In this document: positions 33,846 through 41,180 of the stretch, one piece after another
Position numbering within the stretch: position 1 is the stretch's first letter
Layout: each line of letters begins with the position of its first letter
From: Clostridiaceae bacterium
GTDB taxonomy: Bacteria > Bacillota > Clostridia > Lachnospirales > Lachnospiraceae
Direction: 5' to 3'
Assembly (NCBI GenBank): GCA_910575435.1
Contig: CAJTGI010000021.1
Location: 1-41,180 of the forward strand
DNA: 41,180 bases
The notes under the pieces: model-generated
The model's input: only the letters and a program-made list of their open reading frames with translations
The model's database searches: none
Told to the model about the DNA's origin: nothing
Made by a program: the position numbers and the translations under genes

Positions 33846-36452
33846 CTACTTCCCTGCCATTCCCTTTCCTTTCTGGCGTTCCTTCAGGATTGCCTCCAGT
33901 TCGGCACGGTCTGTCGTAATCATCTCCTGCTCTTCTTTAGAAGCCTTAATGACCACTGGCACCTTGTTGTTATTGGAGTACACCAGTGCCTCCCCTCTCT
34001 CAAACTGGGTAATGGAACGAAGTTCCGCTGTCGTCAGCTTCAGCACCTCTTTCACATAACGTGCCTCGTCCGGCTCCAGATTGAGGATAATCTTATTCTT
34101 GCTGTTATTCACAATCGCCCTGCCGTACTTGCCATCCTCCAGACTGAAAAAGTCCGACAAATCCTGCGTCGCCGAGATCGCCGCCCCGCCAAATCCGCGG
34201 ATGGTCTTAAAGATAGTCAGGCAGAACTCTGCCGCCATCCGGTTCGAGGATGCCCCCACCAGCTGCCAGATTTCATCAATCATGATCGCTTTCTTTTTCG
34301 TGCGGTCGGACTTTACCTTGTCCCACACATAGTCCAGGGCAATCATCATACCCACCGGCAGGAGTTTCCCCTTCAGCTCCGACAAGTCCAGCACAATGTA
34401 CTTGTTGCTTAAATCCACGTTGGTCTGCCGGTTAAAGGACTGTGCCGAACCGGTCACAAACCGGCTCACGATCACAGCAATCCGCTGTGTCATCGGGTTT
34501 TCCTTCAGGTTTTTATGCAAATCCCCCAGAACCGGCATTTTCTTCATGGCCGGGGGACTGGACATAGCATCCAGATACAGGCTGTCATTATCATGGGTAA
34601 TCCCCAAATCCCCGTAGGTCTTAATCAATGCCTCATCCAGCATCTGCTCCTCCTCATTGCTCATATCCGGTATGAGAAGGGAAAAGAAAATCATCAGCTG
34701 CTGGATTTTTCTTGCCAGCATCGAATCCATCTCACTGTAGTCCATCTCATCAATCAGCTCCATTTCCGGTGTGATGGTATGCCGGATTTCCATAATGTTA
34801 ATGCAGTGCGGGGAGCCGGGGGCGATCTTGATAAACTGGCCCCCGATCTGGTTACATGCCCTGCGGAACTCATGCCCCTTGATCGGCGCAATGATAAAGC
34901 ACTGGATGCCACGCATTCTCATCCTGAATGCTAAAAGCTGCAGGGTAAAGGTCTTTCCCGCCCCGCTGGTTCCCAACAGGTTCAGGTTTGCATTCTTATT
35001 CTTCTTTGTATTGAATAAGTCCACGATACAGAGGGAATTGTTATGCCGGTTGACACCCAACAGAACCCCGGAATCATCCGACATCTCGAAACTGGTAAAC
35101 ATGTAAGTGGATGCCGCCCCGCTGGTCAGCACGTTCCTCTTTGCTTTCTTTTCCAGCGACGGGGCAATCTTTGCAAAAGGCATCATGGTCCGCAGAGCCG
35201 CCTCCTGCTGGAACCGGCAGTCACTGATATACATGTCCATAGACTTGAGCATGTCGGTCATCTGCTGCTTCCGCCACATCAGCTCCTCATAGGTCTTTCC
35301 GGATACGCTCACAAACACGGACAGATAAAACAGATCCTCGTTATTGCTGGCAATTCCATGCTTGATATAATATCCCGCCTGGATGGAACTGGTCAGTTCC
35401 TCATAATCGGTGCTGGTATCCTGCATATCCTTTAGTTTCGTGCGGTTCAGCCGTATCCTCTGTGCCACCTTGTCAATGGCCCGGCTTCGGTTTTCCCTTG
35501 TCAGGAACACATCGATGTCAATCCCGTCCCCGGCGTTGATCAGCGACGACATCCAGCCGCCACGCACCCTGCCAGGATACCCGTTCCCCTTGATGAACAA
35601 AAAGGAATAGTACAGCCCGTCCATTATGATATAGTTGTGATGGGACAGGTCGATCCCCCTAGGTGCCAGAAAATACGAAATCCGAATCTTAGGTACCGGA
35701 TCAACCCCAATCACCTTATTCTTTGCCGCCATTGTGTCAAGCACTACCCGGTTCACCCGGCTCTGGAACGGCTCATCCACACAGGAATGGCGGTTGAAGA
35801 ACATGTAGAGCATCTCTGCCACCGCCTCATCCTCATCCTTATTTTTTATGATGGAATTACCACACTGAAGAAAGTATGCCTTTGCGTTCTGCTCCGCCGC
35901 ATTCAGCATCCCGTATACCTGCGAATAGTCGTTTGCATCGCCCCGCCGCATCTCCTCATACTGGAAAATCAGAAAAAACCGCCTGGTAAGCGCCTCCCGG
36001 CTTCCCACATCCTTAATGAGCCGGAGATATCCCCTTGCCAGCTTCCGGCACGCCTCGCTCTCCTCTGCCGCTAAATCCTTTTGTACCATGGAAATGTGCT
36101 TGTCCGAATCCGCCTTTCTCGTAATGCTCTTGAACTGCATCCGCACCGGGGAAATCTTTAACCAGCTGGCAAATGAGGAGATAATGTTAAACTGCTCCTC
36201 CCCGGACCGCAGCATAAAGTTGATTGGCTCAATCTCCAGTATCTTAATATACCTGCCATCCGTAGTTTCAATGATCCCATTGGCAATATTCTTAACCGGG
36301 ATGAAATCCTGCACAAACTCAAGCTTTTCCTGCTTTGCTTTCTGCCTGCGCTCCTGTCTTTTTCCTGCCGGTGCGTTCTGTCCCGGTTTCCTTCCTTTTC
36401 TTTGCTGCTTTCTTCTTTTTTGGCTGTTTCCTTTTAAGCTGCTTCTGGTCAT
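33846..36452 (-). CDS. virB4: VirB4/TraE-type conjugation ATPase
   Basis: The 868-residue ATPase powers the transfer channel at the inner face of the membrane. A very basic start (SQKRRKQQRKGRKPGQ) is followed by the VirB4 N-terminal domain (FVQDFIPVKNIANGIIETTDGRYIKILEIEP). The ATPase has Walker A LLGTSGAGKTFTLQLLAF and Walker B KKAIMIDEIWQLVG, with later ISATQDLSDFFS. Length is normal for the Tn1549-type family. I use ATG 36452, 12 nt after AGGAGGG; the frame to 36500 lacks a better site. It overlaps the PrgI-like gene by about 134 bp, the basic tail of that protein being read in another frame. Confidence 0.94.
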   Translation of the reverse strand: MTRSSLKGNSQKRRKQQRKGRKPGQNAPAGKRQERRQKAKQEKLEFVQDFIPVKNIANGIIETTDGRYIKILEIEPINFMLRSGEEQFNIISSFASWLKISPVRMQFKSITRKADSDKHISMVQKDLAAEESEACRKLARGYLRLIKDVGSREALTRRFFLIFQYEEMRRGDANDYSQVYGMLNAAEQNAKAYFLQCGNSIIKNKDEDEAVAEMLYMFFNRHSCVDEPFQSRVNRVVLDTMAAKNKVIGVDPVPKIRISYFLAPRGIDLSHHNYIIMDGLYYSFLFIKGNGYPGRVRGGWMSSLINAGDGIDIDVFLTRENRSRAIDKVAQRIRLNRTKLKDMQDTSTDYEELTSSIQAGYYIKHGIASNNEDLFYLSVFVSVSGKTYEELMWRKQQMTDMLKSMDMYISDCRFQQEAALRTMMPFAKIAPSLEKKAKRNVLTSGAASTYMFTSFEMSDDSGVLLGVNRHNNSLCIVDLFNTKKNKNANLNLLGTSGAGKTFTLQLLAFRMRMRGIQCFIIAPIKGHEFRRACNQIGGQFIKIAPGSPHCINIMEIRHTITPEMELIDEMDYSEMDSMLARKIQQLMIFFSLLIPDMSNEEEQMLDEALIKTYGDLGITHDNDSLYLDAMSSPPAMKKMPVLGDLHKNLKENPMTQRIAVIVSRFVTGSAQSFNRQTNVDLSNKYIVLDLSELKGKLLPVGMMIALDYVWDKVKSDRTKKKAIMIDEIWQLVGASSNRMAAEFCLTIFKTIRGFGGAAISATQDLSDFFSLEDGKYGRAIVNNSKNKIILNLEPDEARYVKEVLKLTTAELRSITQFERGEALVYSNNNKVPVVIKASKEEQEMITTDRAELEAILKERQKGKGMAGK

Positions 36453-36771
36453 ATTGATATCCAACCCTCCTGAAATGTAATTTTCTCCTGTTCGCCGCAT
36501 ACCGGATCATATGGCTGCCATACTGGAACAGGGAATCCCCGTCAATGCCCATCATGGACAGCACCCCCAACGGGAGCAAGGTCAGTGTCATCACCACAAT
36601 CCGTATCTTAATGGGCATCGGTATCAGCATCACCTCCGGATACCCCACCAGCGCCACCAGAAACCCGGTCTCCACCGCATTCCGAACCTCCAGCATACCG
36701 CCCATGATCTTGCCGGAATCCGTGTAATTTGCCGGAATCGTATAAATGTTGCTGTATTCTTTCTCTTCCAT
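36319..36771 (-). CDS. PrgI-family conjugation membrane protein
   Basis: The 150-residue protein starts MEEKEYSNIYTIPANYTDSGK and has two neighbouring membrane segments (VETGFLVALVGYPEVMLIP, IRIVVMTLTLLPLGVLSM), the PrgI/VirB3-like layout found just before virB4. The C-terminal 45 residues are extremely basic (KQPKKKKAAKKRKETGTERTGRKK) and overlap the virB4 start, so they are unusually long. The protein should sit in the membrane and dock VirB4. ATG 36771 follows AGGAGGTTACAT; the frame to 36810 starts inside the hairpin region and is not used. Confidence 0.85.
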   Translation of the reverse strand: MEEKEYSNIYTIPANYTDSGKIMGGMLEVRNAVETGFLVALVGYPEVMLIPMPIKIRIVVMTLTLLPLGVLSMMGIDGDSLFQYGSHMIRYAANRRKLHFRRVGYQYDQKQLKRKQPKKKKAAKKRKETGTERTGRKKTGAQAESKAGKA

Positions 36772-36794
36772 ATGTAACCTCCTGCATAAGCTGT

Positions 36795-36897
36795 GAAGAA
36801 CGCTGCTCATGCGAACTTGTTCGCTATGCGTTCTTCTTAGGGATAACTTAGTTTCACTTAGCGAGGTGTTTTCGAGCTTATGTGAAACTTTATCCCT
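36795..36897. repeat. Dense inverted repeats between the wall-hydrolase and PrgI-like genes
   Basis: Two nested stems follow each other. GAAGAACGC/GCGTTCTTC encloses GCGAAC-TT-GTTCGC (36795-36836). AGGGATAA and AGTTTCAC pair with GTGAAACT and TTATCCCT (36839-36897). All four arms are perfect. The second ends in the stop codon of the hydrolase gene. No U-run follows in the transcript, so they probably tune mRNA decay or translation. Confidence 0.75.
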
Positions 36898-38906
36898 TAT
36901 CTCCCTAGCCTGTATATCTTTGCTGTCGTCTTATATCTTCCCATGCGGAGAGCCTGTTTATGGTCAGGAACAAAGATATCCACCCGGTGGATGTCATTCT
37001 CAATCCCTTTGCCTCCCCGGTCTTCCACGGTATACATCGTTCCCTTTATCATGATCTGCGTTCCAAAGGGATAATGGCTGGACATCGCCACCATGCCAGA
37101 AGCCGGTTTCTTCCCGCTCGCCGTATTGCCACCAGCCCATTTGCCACAGCACTTCGCACAGTTGCAGTAATGCGTCACATCGACCTCAAGGGTATAGAGT
37201 GGTTCGCCATAGGAAGCATCGGAAGATACGGCAGCATTGTAATCCACCCCTGCCGGTCTGCGGAGTACCAGGGAACTGGCATAACTGGGTGTGTTAAGCA
37301 CCACGCCTTTGCCACTGGTGCAGTGGACCCACATCCCCGTGCCATTCTTATCATAACCGGCAAACATCAGCACATGACTCCATGCCTTCCCACCGGAACC
37401 GGCAAGAAACCCCAAATCCCCCGGAAGCAGCTCCGCCTTTGTCACTGCCGTAGTCTTCGGATACTGTCCGGAGGTGCCTGCCCCGATATCCACTTCCAGG
37501 GCGGTGCTGTAAGCCCATGTGGTAAATCCACTGCAGTCCAGCCCGTATGGGCGAATGGTTCCCGTGGAACTGGAGCCTGCCGCTGTTACCAGCTTGGGCG
37601 TATTCCACTCCTCATTCCAGCCGGGACCGCTTTTCCCGCCCCAAAAATACGGCACCTTCCCAACCAACGAAAGTGCCGTGGATAAAATATGTTTTCTGGT
37701 ATCATTGCAGTTCTGGCTGTTCACAAAATCAACCAGTTCTTTATCTGTCAGGCTGACATTCTCCCCGCTTCCCAAAGAACCGTACAGAGCCATCTTCAGT
37801 GCTTTCGCCATGTTTTCGATGGCTTCCCGGTAGGTAATCCCAAACTGGTCATAGGTGGCATCCAGATCAATCCTAAACGCTGCGGCTATCACCGAATTGT
37901 CAAAGGGCTGGATGGTACACTCCACATATTTCACGGTTTCCGTCCCAGGCTTCAGCGTCTGCGTCCCTTTCTTCCGGTAGTAAGTCTCCTTCTTTGTCCC
38001 GGTAATTTCTCCCGCTCCATACACAGGCACCTTGACGGTTATCATCTCATAGGCATCCACCGTAATCTCCTGATCACTGGTAAGCGGCTTGTCTTTCACA
38101 TAATACGTCTTTTCCTCCAGACTGTACTGGTAAACCGGTTTCCCGCCTGCCGTCCCGATTTTCTTTCTGCCAGTCACTACCTTTACTTTCTTTGTTTTAT
38201 AGGTATCATAAGTAACCGTCACCTGCCTTGTCATCTCCTTTTCCGCCTGCGTCACCGGGAACATCTCCCCGGAAACACCCTCCAGCTTTGCAATCATGTC
38301 CCCTTTGCTGACGTTCTGCTGCTGCATGGAAGCGGAATAAGCAGCTAAAATATAACACACATCATAATCTGCCGAACCCTGTGCATGGTTGATGAGCGCC
38401 TCCATCGACTTCTCATAATCATAGCCTCCCTCTGAAATCGCCTGCTCCACCTTTGCCAGTGCCTGGTCATAGGCATCATCCACTACATCAGATACCGCCT
38501 CCGCCAGTTCATCATAAGTTCCCTTCAGCGTTGCCCCTTCTGCCGGCTTCGTCCCATCCAGCCCAAAAATGCTGTTCGACACAATGGACGGCAGGGACAC
38601 CACCATCGTAATCAGTATCAGCAGTGCCAGACAAATGCAGATGAGTACCTTAAACAGCGAATGACGCATCGACCACGCTGCAGAAAGAACCGCTCCCCAC
38701 GGGCCGCCTGCCGCTGTGCCTGCTGCAATCTCAGACACCGCCTTGCCGCCCTCCACGCCTGCTTTTACCGTGGCAGTAGCAGCATTGGCTGTCGCCTGTT
38801 TTGCTGCTTCCTGTCCGGCACGGCCTGCCGCTTTTGCAACCTGTCTGGCGGCCTGCCCGTAATTATCACTTCCGTCTCCCATCTTCTGCTTCTCTGGCTC
38901 CGCCAT
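36897..38906 (-). CDS. Membrane-anchored wall hydrolase with NlpC/P60 and 3D domains
   Basis: The 669-residue protein opens wall peptidoglycan for the conjugation channel. An Ala-rich cytoplasmic start (AARQVAKAAGRAGQEAAK) leads to one membrane segment (about 87-110, ICICLALLILITMVVSLPSI) and an extracellular coiled or beta stalk. An NlpC/P60 peptidase follows (GKVPYFWGGKSG; Cys in YGLDCSGFTTWAY; His in AWSHVLMFAGYD; WVHCTSGKGVVL). The last 90 residues form a 3D-type double-psi barrel (HYCNCAKCCGKWAGG, VEDRGGKGIENDIHRVDIF, ALRMG). The 3D domain recalls MltA/Rpf-like enzymes, so two different wall bonds may be cut; this replaces the SLT-plus-P60 pairing of many elements. ATG 38906 follows AGGGGGTGAT. 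Confidence 0.92.
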   Translation of the reverse strand: MAEPEKQKMGDGSDNYGQAARQVAKAAGRAGQEAAKQATANAATATVKAGVEGGKAVSEIAAGTAAGGPWGAVLSAAWSMRHSLFKVLICICLALLILITMVVSLPSIVSNSIFGLDGTKPAEGATLKGTYDELAEAVSDVVDDAYDQALAKVEQAISEGGYDYEKSMEALINHAQGSADYDVCYILAAYSASMQQQNVSKGDMIAKLEGVSGEMFPVTQAEKEMTRQVTVTYDTYKTKKVKVVTGRKKIGTAGGKPVYQYSLEEKTYYVKDKPLTSDQEITVDAYEMITVKVPVYGAGEITGTKKETYYRKKGTQTLKPGTETVKYVECTIQPFDNSVIAAAFRIDLDATYDQFGITYREAIENMAKALKMALYGSLGSGENVSLTDKELVDFVNSQNCNDTRKHILSTALSLVGKVPYFWGGKSGPGWNEEWNTPKLVTAAGSSSTGTIRPYGLDCSGFTTWAYSTALEVDIGAGTSGQYPKTTAVTKAELLPGDLGFLAGSGGKAWSHVLMFAGYDKNGTGMWVHCTSGKGVVLNTPSYASSLVLRRPAGVDYNAAVSSDASYGEPLYTLEVDVTHYCNCAKCCGKWAGGNTASGKKPASGMVAMSSHYPFGTQIMIKGTMYTVEDRGGKGIENDIHRVDIFVPDHKQALRMGRYKTTAKIYRLGR

Positions 38907-38955
38907 TGTTATCACCCCCTGAATATACCTAACAATCCATTTCTTCCTTTCTATG

Positions 38956-41040
38956 TCAGTTCTTACGCCTTGGACTCTTCACAGCAGAATGATCCCGCTT
39001 CCTCGGCTCGTCATACCGTTCCGGCGTGCTCCTGTAACGGACAGATTCCACGGAAACCGTTCTCACGCTGTCACCATCGTATACCGGTTTTCCATCCTCA
39101 TAGACCGGCTTTCTATCCACCGACGCCTCCCCATGAATGGCATACCACTGGCCGCCCCTGCTGTCCTCATATACCTGATAGTCGCCACGGGGCGCAGCAT
39201 ACTGGGACGTATCATAAAATCTCGTCCCCGAACCGTCGCTATGCTGGACTTCCAGCTGTCCTTCCAGCCTTCTGGAACCATCCACGGAAGATACCTGCTG
39301 TTCATATCCCGGCATGAATGCCTGGAACTGGGACTGGTTGTAGTCATTCGCCAATTCCCCAGACTCAAATGCCGGCGTCTGTGCGTGTTGCCGCATCGCA
39401 TACCAGTCCACGCCATCCGAAGCCTGCATGCTGCCATGCGGGGCATCCGGCTCCTCGTAAAAGGCACTGCTATACCACAAGGAATTGCCTGTATCCGTGC
39501 TTGCTTCCAAAATACCCTCATCCACCGTGCGGAGCATGGTATCCTCCGGCAAGTCCGGAAACATTTCATGAATCCTTGCTGCCTCGGATATATCTCCTGC
39601 AAATCCCGGTGTGCCAAAGAAAGCGCCTGCGCCATCCCCGGCTGCTGTCTGGTACCACATGCTTCCATCCGAAGCCTCCACAAGAGCTGACGGTCCCTCT
39701 GGTTTCTCAAACTGGTTTTTGTCATACAAATTCAGTTCTGCCATTTTCCCATTCGGCATCATTGCCGTGGTACTGATCTTCCCTCCGGAAATCTTCGTAT
39801 CCTTCAGCGGCACCCCCTTTAACTGCGGCATGTAGCCTGCAAGGCTCTTATCCGCAATCTCCCCGCCAATCATCCCAGACATCTTCGGATTCCTGGAGGC
39901 CACGGAGGAAATGGAATCCCCTGTCAGCGTAGCACCGTTTCTGGCAGCAATCCCGCCGAAGGCCCTGCCTACAAATCCAAGACTGCCTCCAGCTCCCATA
40001 CGGACGCCGCCATCTACAACCGCATCCCTTACATAACTATTGCCTTTAAACTTGCTGGCAAAACCTGCCGCCGCTGCGCCTGCACCGGTTGCCACCGCAC
40101 TGCTTCCACCGCCAAAGACGCTGCCTGCACTCCTGCTCCCTCCGCCCAAACCGCTCACCGCCCTTGCCGCCATCATCAGTTCCAGGCCCATGCTGCTTCC
40201 AGTCTGAGCGATATTAAGCCCCATCGCCGCCAGATAGCTGTCAAACTTCTGTGCTGTCTTCAAAAATGCAATGGCACAGAACAGCCACAGAAAAATGCTT
40301 CCATTGCCATTTGACAGTTCCCCGCCATTTCCCACATACTGGCCAACTGAAGTCGAAAATCCCCGTAAAAACCACACATTCATCACTAACAGTAAAAGCT
40401 GGGAACCTACCATCCGGCACCATGACTTAAAAACCGGCACCGTTACTTTGGATGCTCCCATTGAAAAAGCAAGCGGTGAGGTATAACAGAGAACCCCTAC
40501 CACGACATACCTCTCCACCGTTTCCAGTAACAGCTTGAAATAATTCCATCCCAGTGCAATCATCAGGATAACCAAGAGCAATAAGCCAACTACCGTGACA
40601 ATAGAGATAATCGTTGTCAGCCCATTTTTCAGGGCATTCTCCACTCCTGCAAATGTAAAGTCCTCCCTTTTCATCTTCAGTTCCATCAATGCCGTATAGG
40701 GTGCCGTGGCAATATTTAAAGTAACCTGAAAAATTGGCTTTGCATAGCCAATCAAAAAGGCAGACAGACTGCTCCTGGCTAGCAATGTCCATGGATTCTC
40801 CGCCTCCGTAACCGGTCCGCCAAACACCCGGAATAACTGCCATACCGTTATGAAGAAGAGAATTGCCCACGCAGTATACTGCATCACGGTAAACGCCTTT
40901 GTCACAAAGGGGAAATACTCCTCCATAGCAGTCATATCCGTCCCCAGTGCATCCAGGAACAGACCGGATACAGCGTCCATCATCTCAGAGACAATGCTGC
41001 TGATCCATGTGACAATCCCTTCAAAAATCCAGTCAAGCAT
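38956..41040 (-). CDS. VirB6/TrbL-like conjugation membrane protein with WY-repeat tail
   Basis: The 694-residue protein has six to seven membrane segments in its first 300 residues (YTAWAILFFITVWQLFRVF, IVTVVGLLLLVILMIALGWNYF, SIFLWLFCAIAFLKT among them), the layout of the VirB6-like channel protein. A Gly/Ala/Ser-rich stretch (VSGLGGGSRSAGSVFGGGSS) leads into a long soluble tail. The tail holds four loosely repeated SDGxxWY units (ASDGSMWYQTAAG, TGNSLWYSSAF, ASDGVDWYAMRQH, SRGGQWYAIHGEA) and ends in basic residues. The tail is probably cytoplasmic and may bind a partner such as VirD4 or a substrate. Start ATG 41040 follows GAGGAGGTAAGAG. Confidence 0.88.
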   Translation of the reverse strand: MLDWIFEGIVTWISSIVSEMMDAVSGLFLDALGTDMTAMEEYFPFVTKAFTVMQYTAWAILFFITVWQLFRVFGGPVTEAENPWTLLARSSLSAFLIGYAKPIFQVTLNIATAPYTALMELKMKREDFTFAGVENALKNGLTTIISIVTVVGLLLLVILMIALGWNYFKLLLETVERYVVVGVLCYTSPLAFSMGASKVTVPVFKSWCRMVGSQLLLLVMNVWFLRGFSTSVGQYVGNGGELSNGNGSIFLWLFCAIAFLKTAQKFDSYLAAMGLNIAQTGSSMGLELMMAARAVSGLGGGSRSAGSVFGGGSSAVATGAGAAAAGFASKFKGNSYVRDAVVDGGVRMGAGGSLGFVGRAFGGIAARNGATLTGDSISSVASRNPKMSGMIGGEIADKSLAGYMPQLKGVPLKDTKISGGKISTTAMMPNGKMAELNLYDKNQFEKPEGPSALVEASDGSMWYQTAAGDGAGAFFGTPGFAGDISEAARIHEMFPDLPEDTMLRTVDEGILEASTDTGNSLWYSSAFYEEPDAPHGSMQASDGVDWYAMRQHAQTPAFESGELANDYNQSQFQAFMPGYEQQVSSVDGSRRLEGQLEVQHSDGSGTRFYDTSQYAAPRGDYQVYEDSRGGQWYAIHGEASVDRKPVYEDGKPVYDGDSVRTVSVESVRYRSTPERYDEPRKRDHSAVKSPRRKN

Positions 41041-41057
41041 CTCTTACCTCCTCGTAT

Positions 41058-41106
41058 AATAAGTTTGTAAGCAAGGAAAACAGCTTACAGACTTATTCTT
41101 TTTTGG
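41058..41106 (+). terminator. 15-bp hairpin with T-run, just upstream of the VirB6-like gene
   Basis: AATAAGTTTGTAAGC (41058-41072) pairs with GCTTACAGACTTATT (41083-41097), with one wobble, and is followed by CTTTTTT on the plus strand. It could stop antisense transcription from the left. In the minus-strand transcript the same stem lies right before the ribosome site of the VirB6-like gene. Confidence 0.5.
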
Positions 41107-41180
41107 TATAAATGGTAAGGACATCTAAGAGGAACTCCCCTCATCCCCATTCCCATCTATACAGTTAATAGTTACATATC

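Overview
This window looks like part of an integrative and conjugative element (or its cargo-rich end) from a gut-type Clostridia, most likely Lachnospiraceae. The basis is a Tn1549/CTn-like Gram-positive conjugation gene set, an AgrD precursor with the clostridial C...HQPKxP ending, strong AAGGAGG-type ribosome binding sites and VPQTG sorting. Nearly every gene reads on the minus strand, so biological order runs from high to low coordinates. No integrase, relaxase or attachment site is visible, so the element continues beyond the right edge and its left boundary is unknown. I see no tRNA, rRNA or CRISPR array.

Right part (41040 down to 26337), conjugation: a VirB6-like membrane protein, a membrane-anchored NlpC/P60 plus 3D-domain wall hydrolase, a PrgI-like protein, the VirB4 ATPase, three accessory proteins of the DUF5697 / DUF6100 / replication-relaxation-like kind, a RelB/RelE-type toxin-antitoxin pair with its own promoter, operator and terminator, the VirD4 coupling protein, an acidic two-S1-domain protein and a small membrane protein. 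Several gaps between these genes hold strong hairpins.

Middle part (26240 to 17366), surface adhesion: a consensus promoter (TTGACA-N17-TATACT) starts a structured leader of about 195 nt that ends in an intrinsic terminator. Beyond it come a zinc-ribbon protein, a sigma-70-family factor, signal peptidase I, a secreted transglutaminase-like protein, a 1472-residue thioester/CnaB adhesin ending in VPQTG, and a class B sortase. Together they look like a set for making, exporting and anchoring a covalently gripping surface fibre.

Left-middle part (17261 to 12142), quorum sensing: a small plus-strand Cro/C1 regulator lies divergent to a LytTR response regulator and an AgrC-type kinase. Their operon ends in a terminator. 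An IS30-family element (12971-14692, flanked by a 14-bp direct repeat) separates them from agrB and an untracked 46-codon agrD. The agrBD promoter region keeps a direct repeat of the kind bound by LytTR regulators.

Left part (12011 to 181), secreted antagonism module: a DNRLRE/kelch wall protein, a membrane-anchored helical protein, a 2036-residue secreted RHS protein whose C-terminal tip is a phage-tail-type lysozyme domain, a lipoprotein placed where an immunity gene would be, and an orphan RHS core fragment. The tip and the lipoprotein are visibly more AT-rich than the RHS shell. I see nothing supportable in bases 1-180. The most interesting reading of the whole is a mobile element that combines cell-density sensing, covalent adhesion, wall opening for DNA transfer and a lysozyme-tipped RHS weapon.
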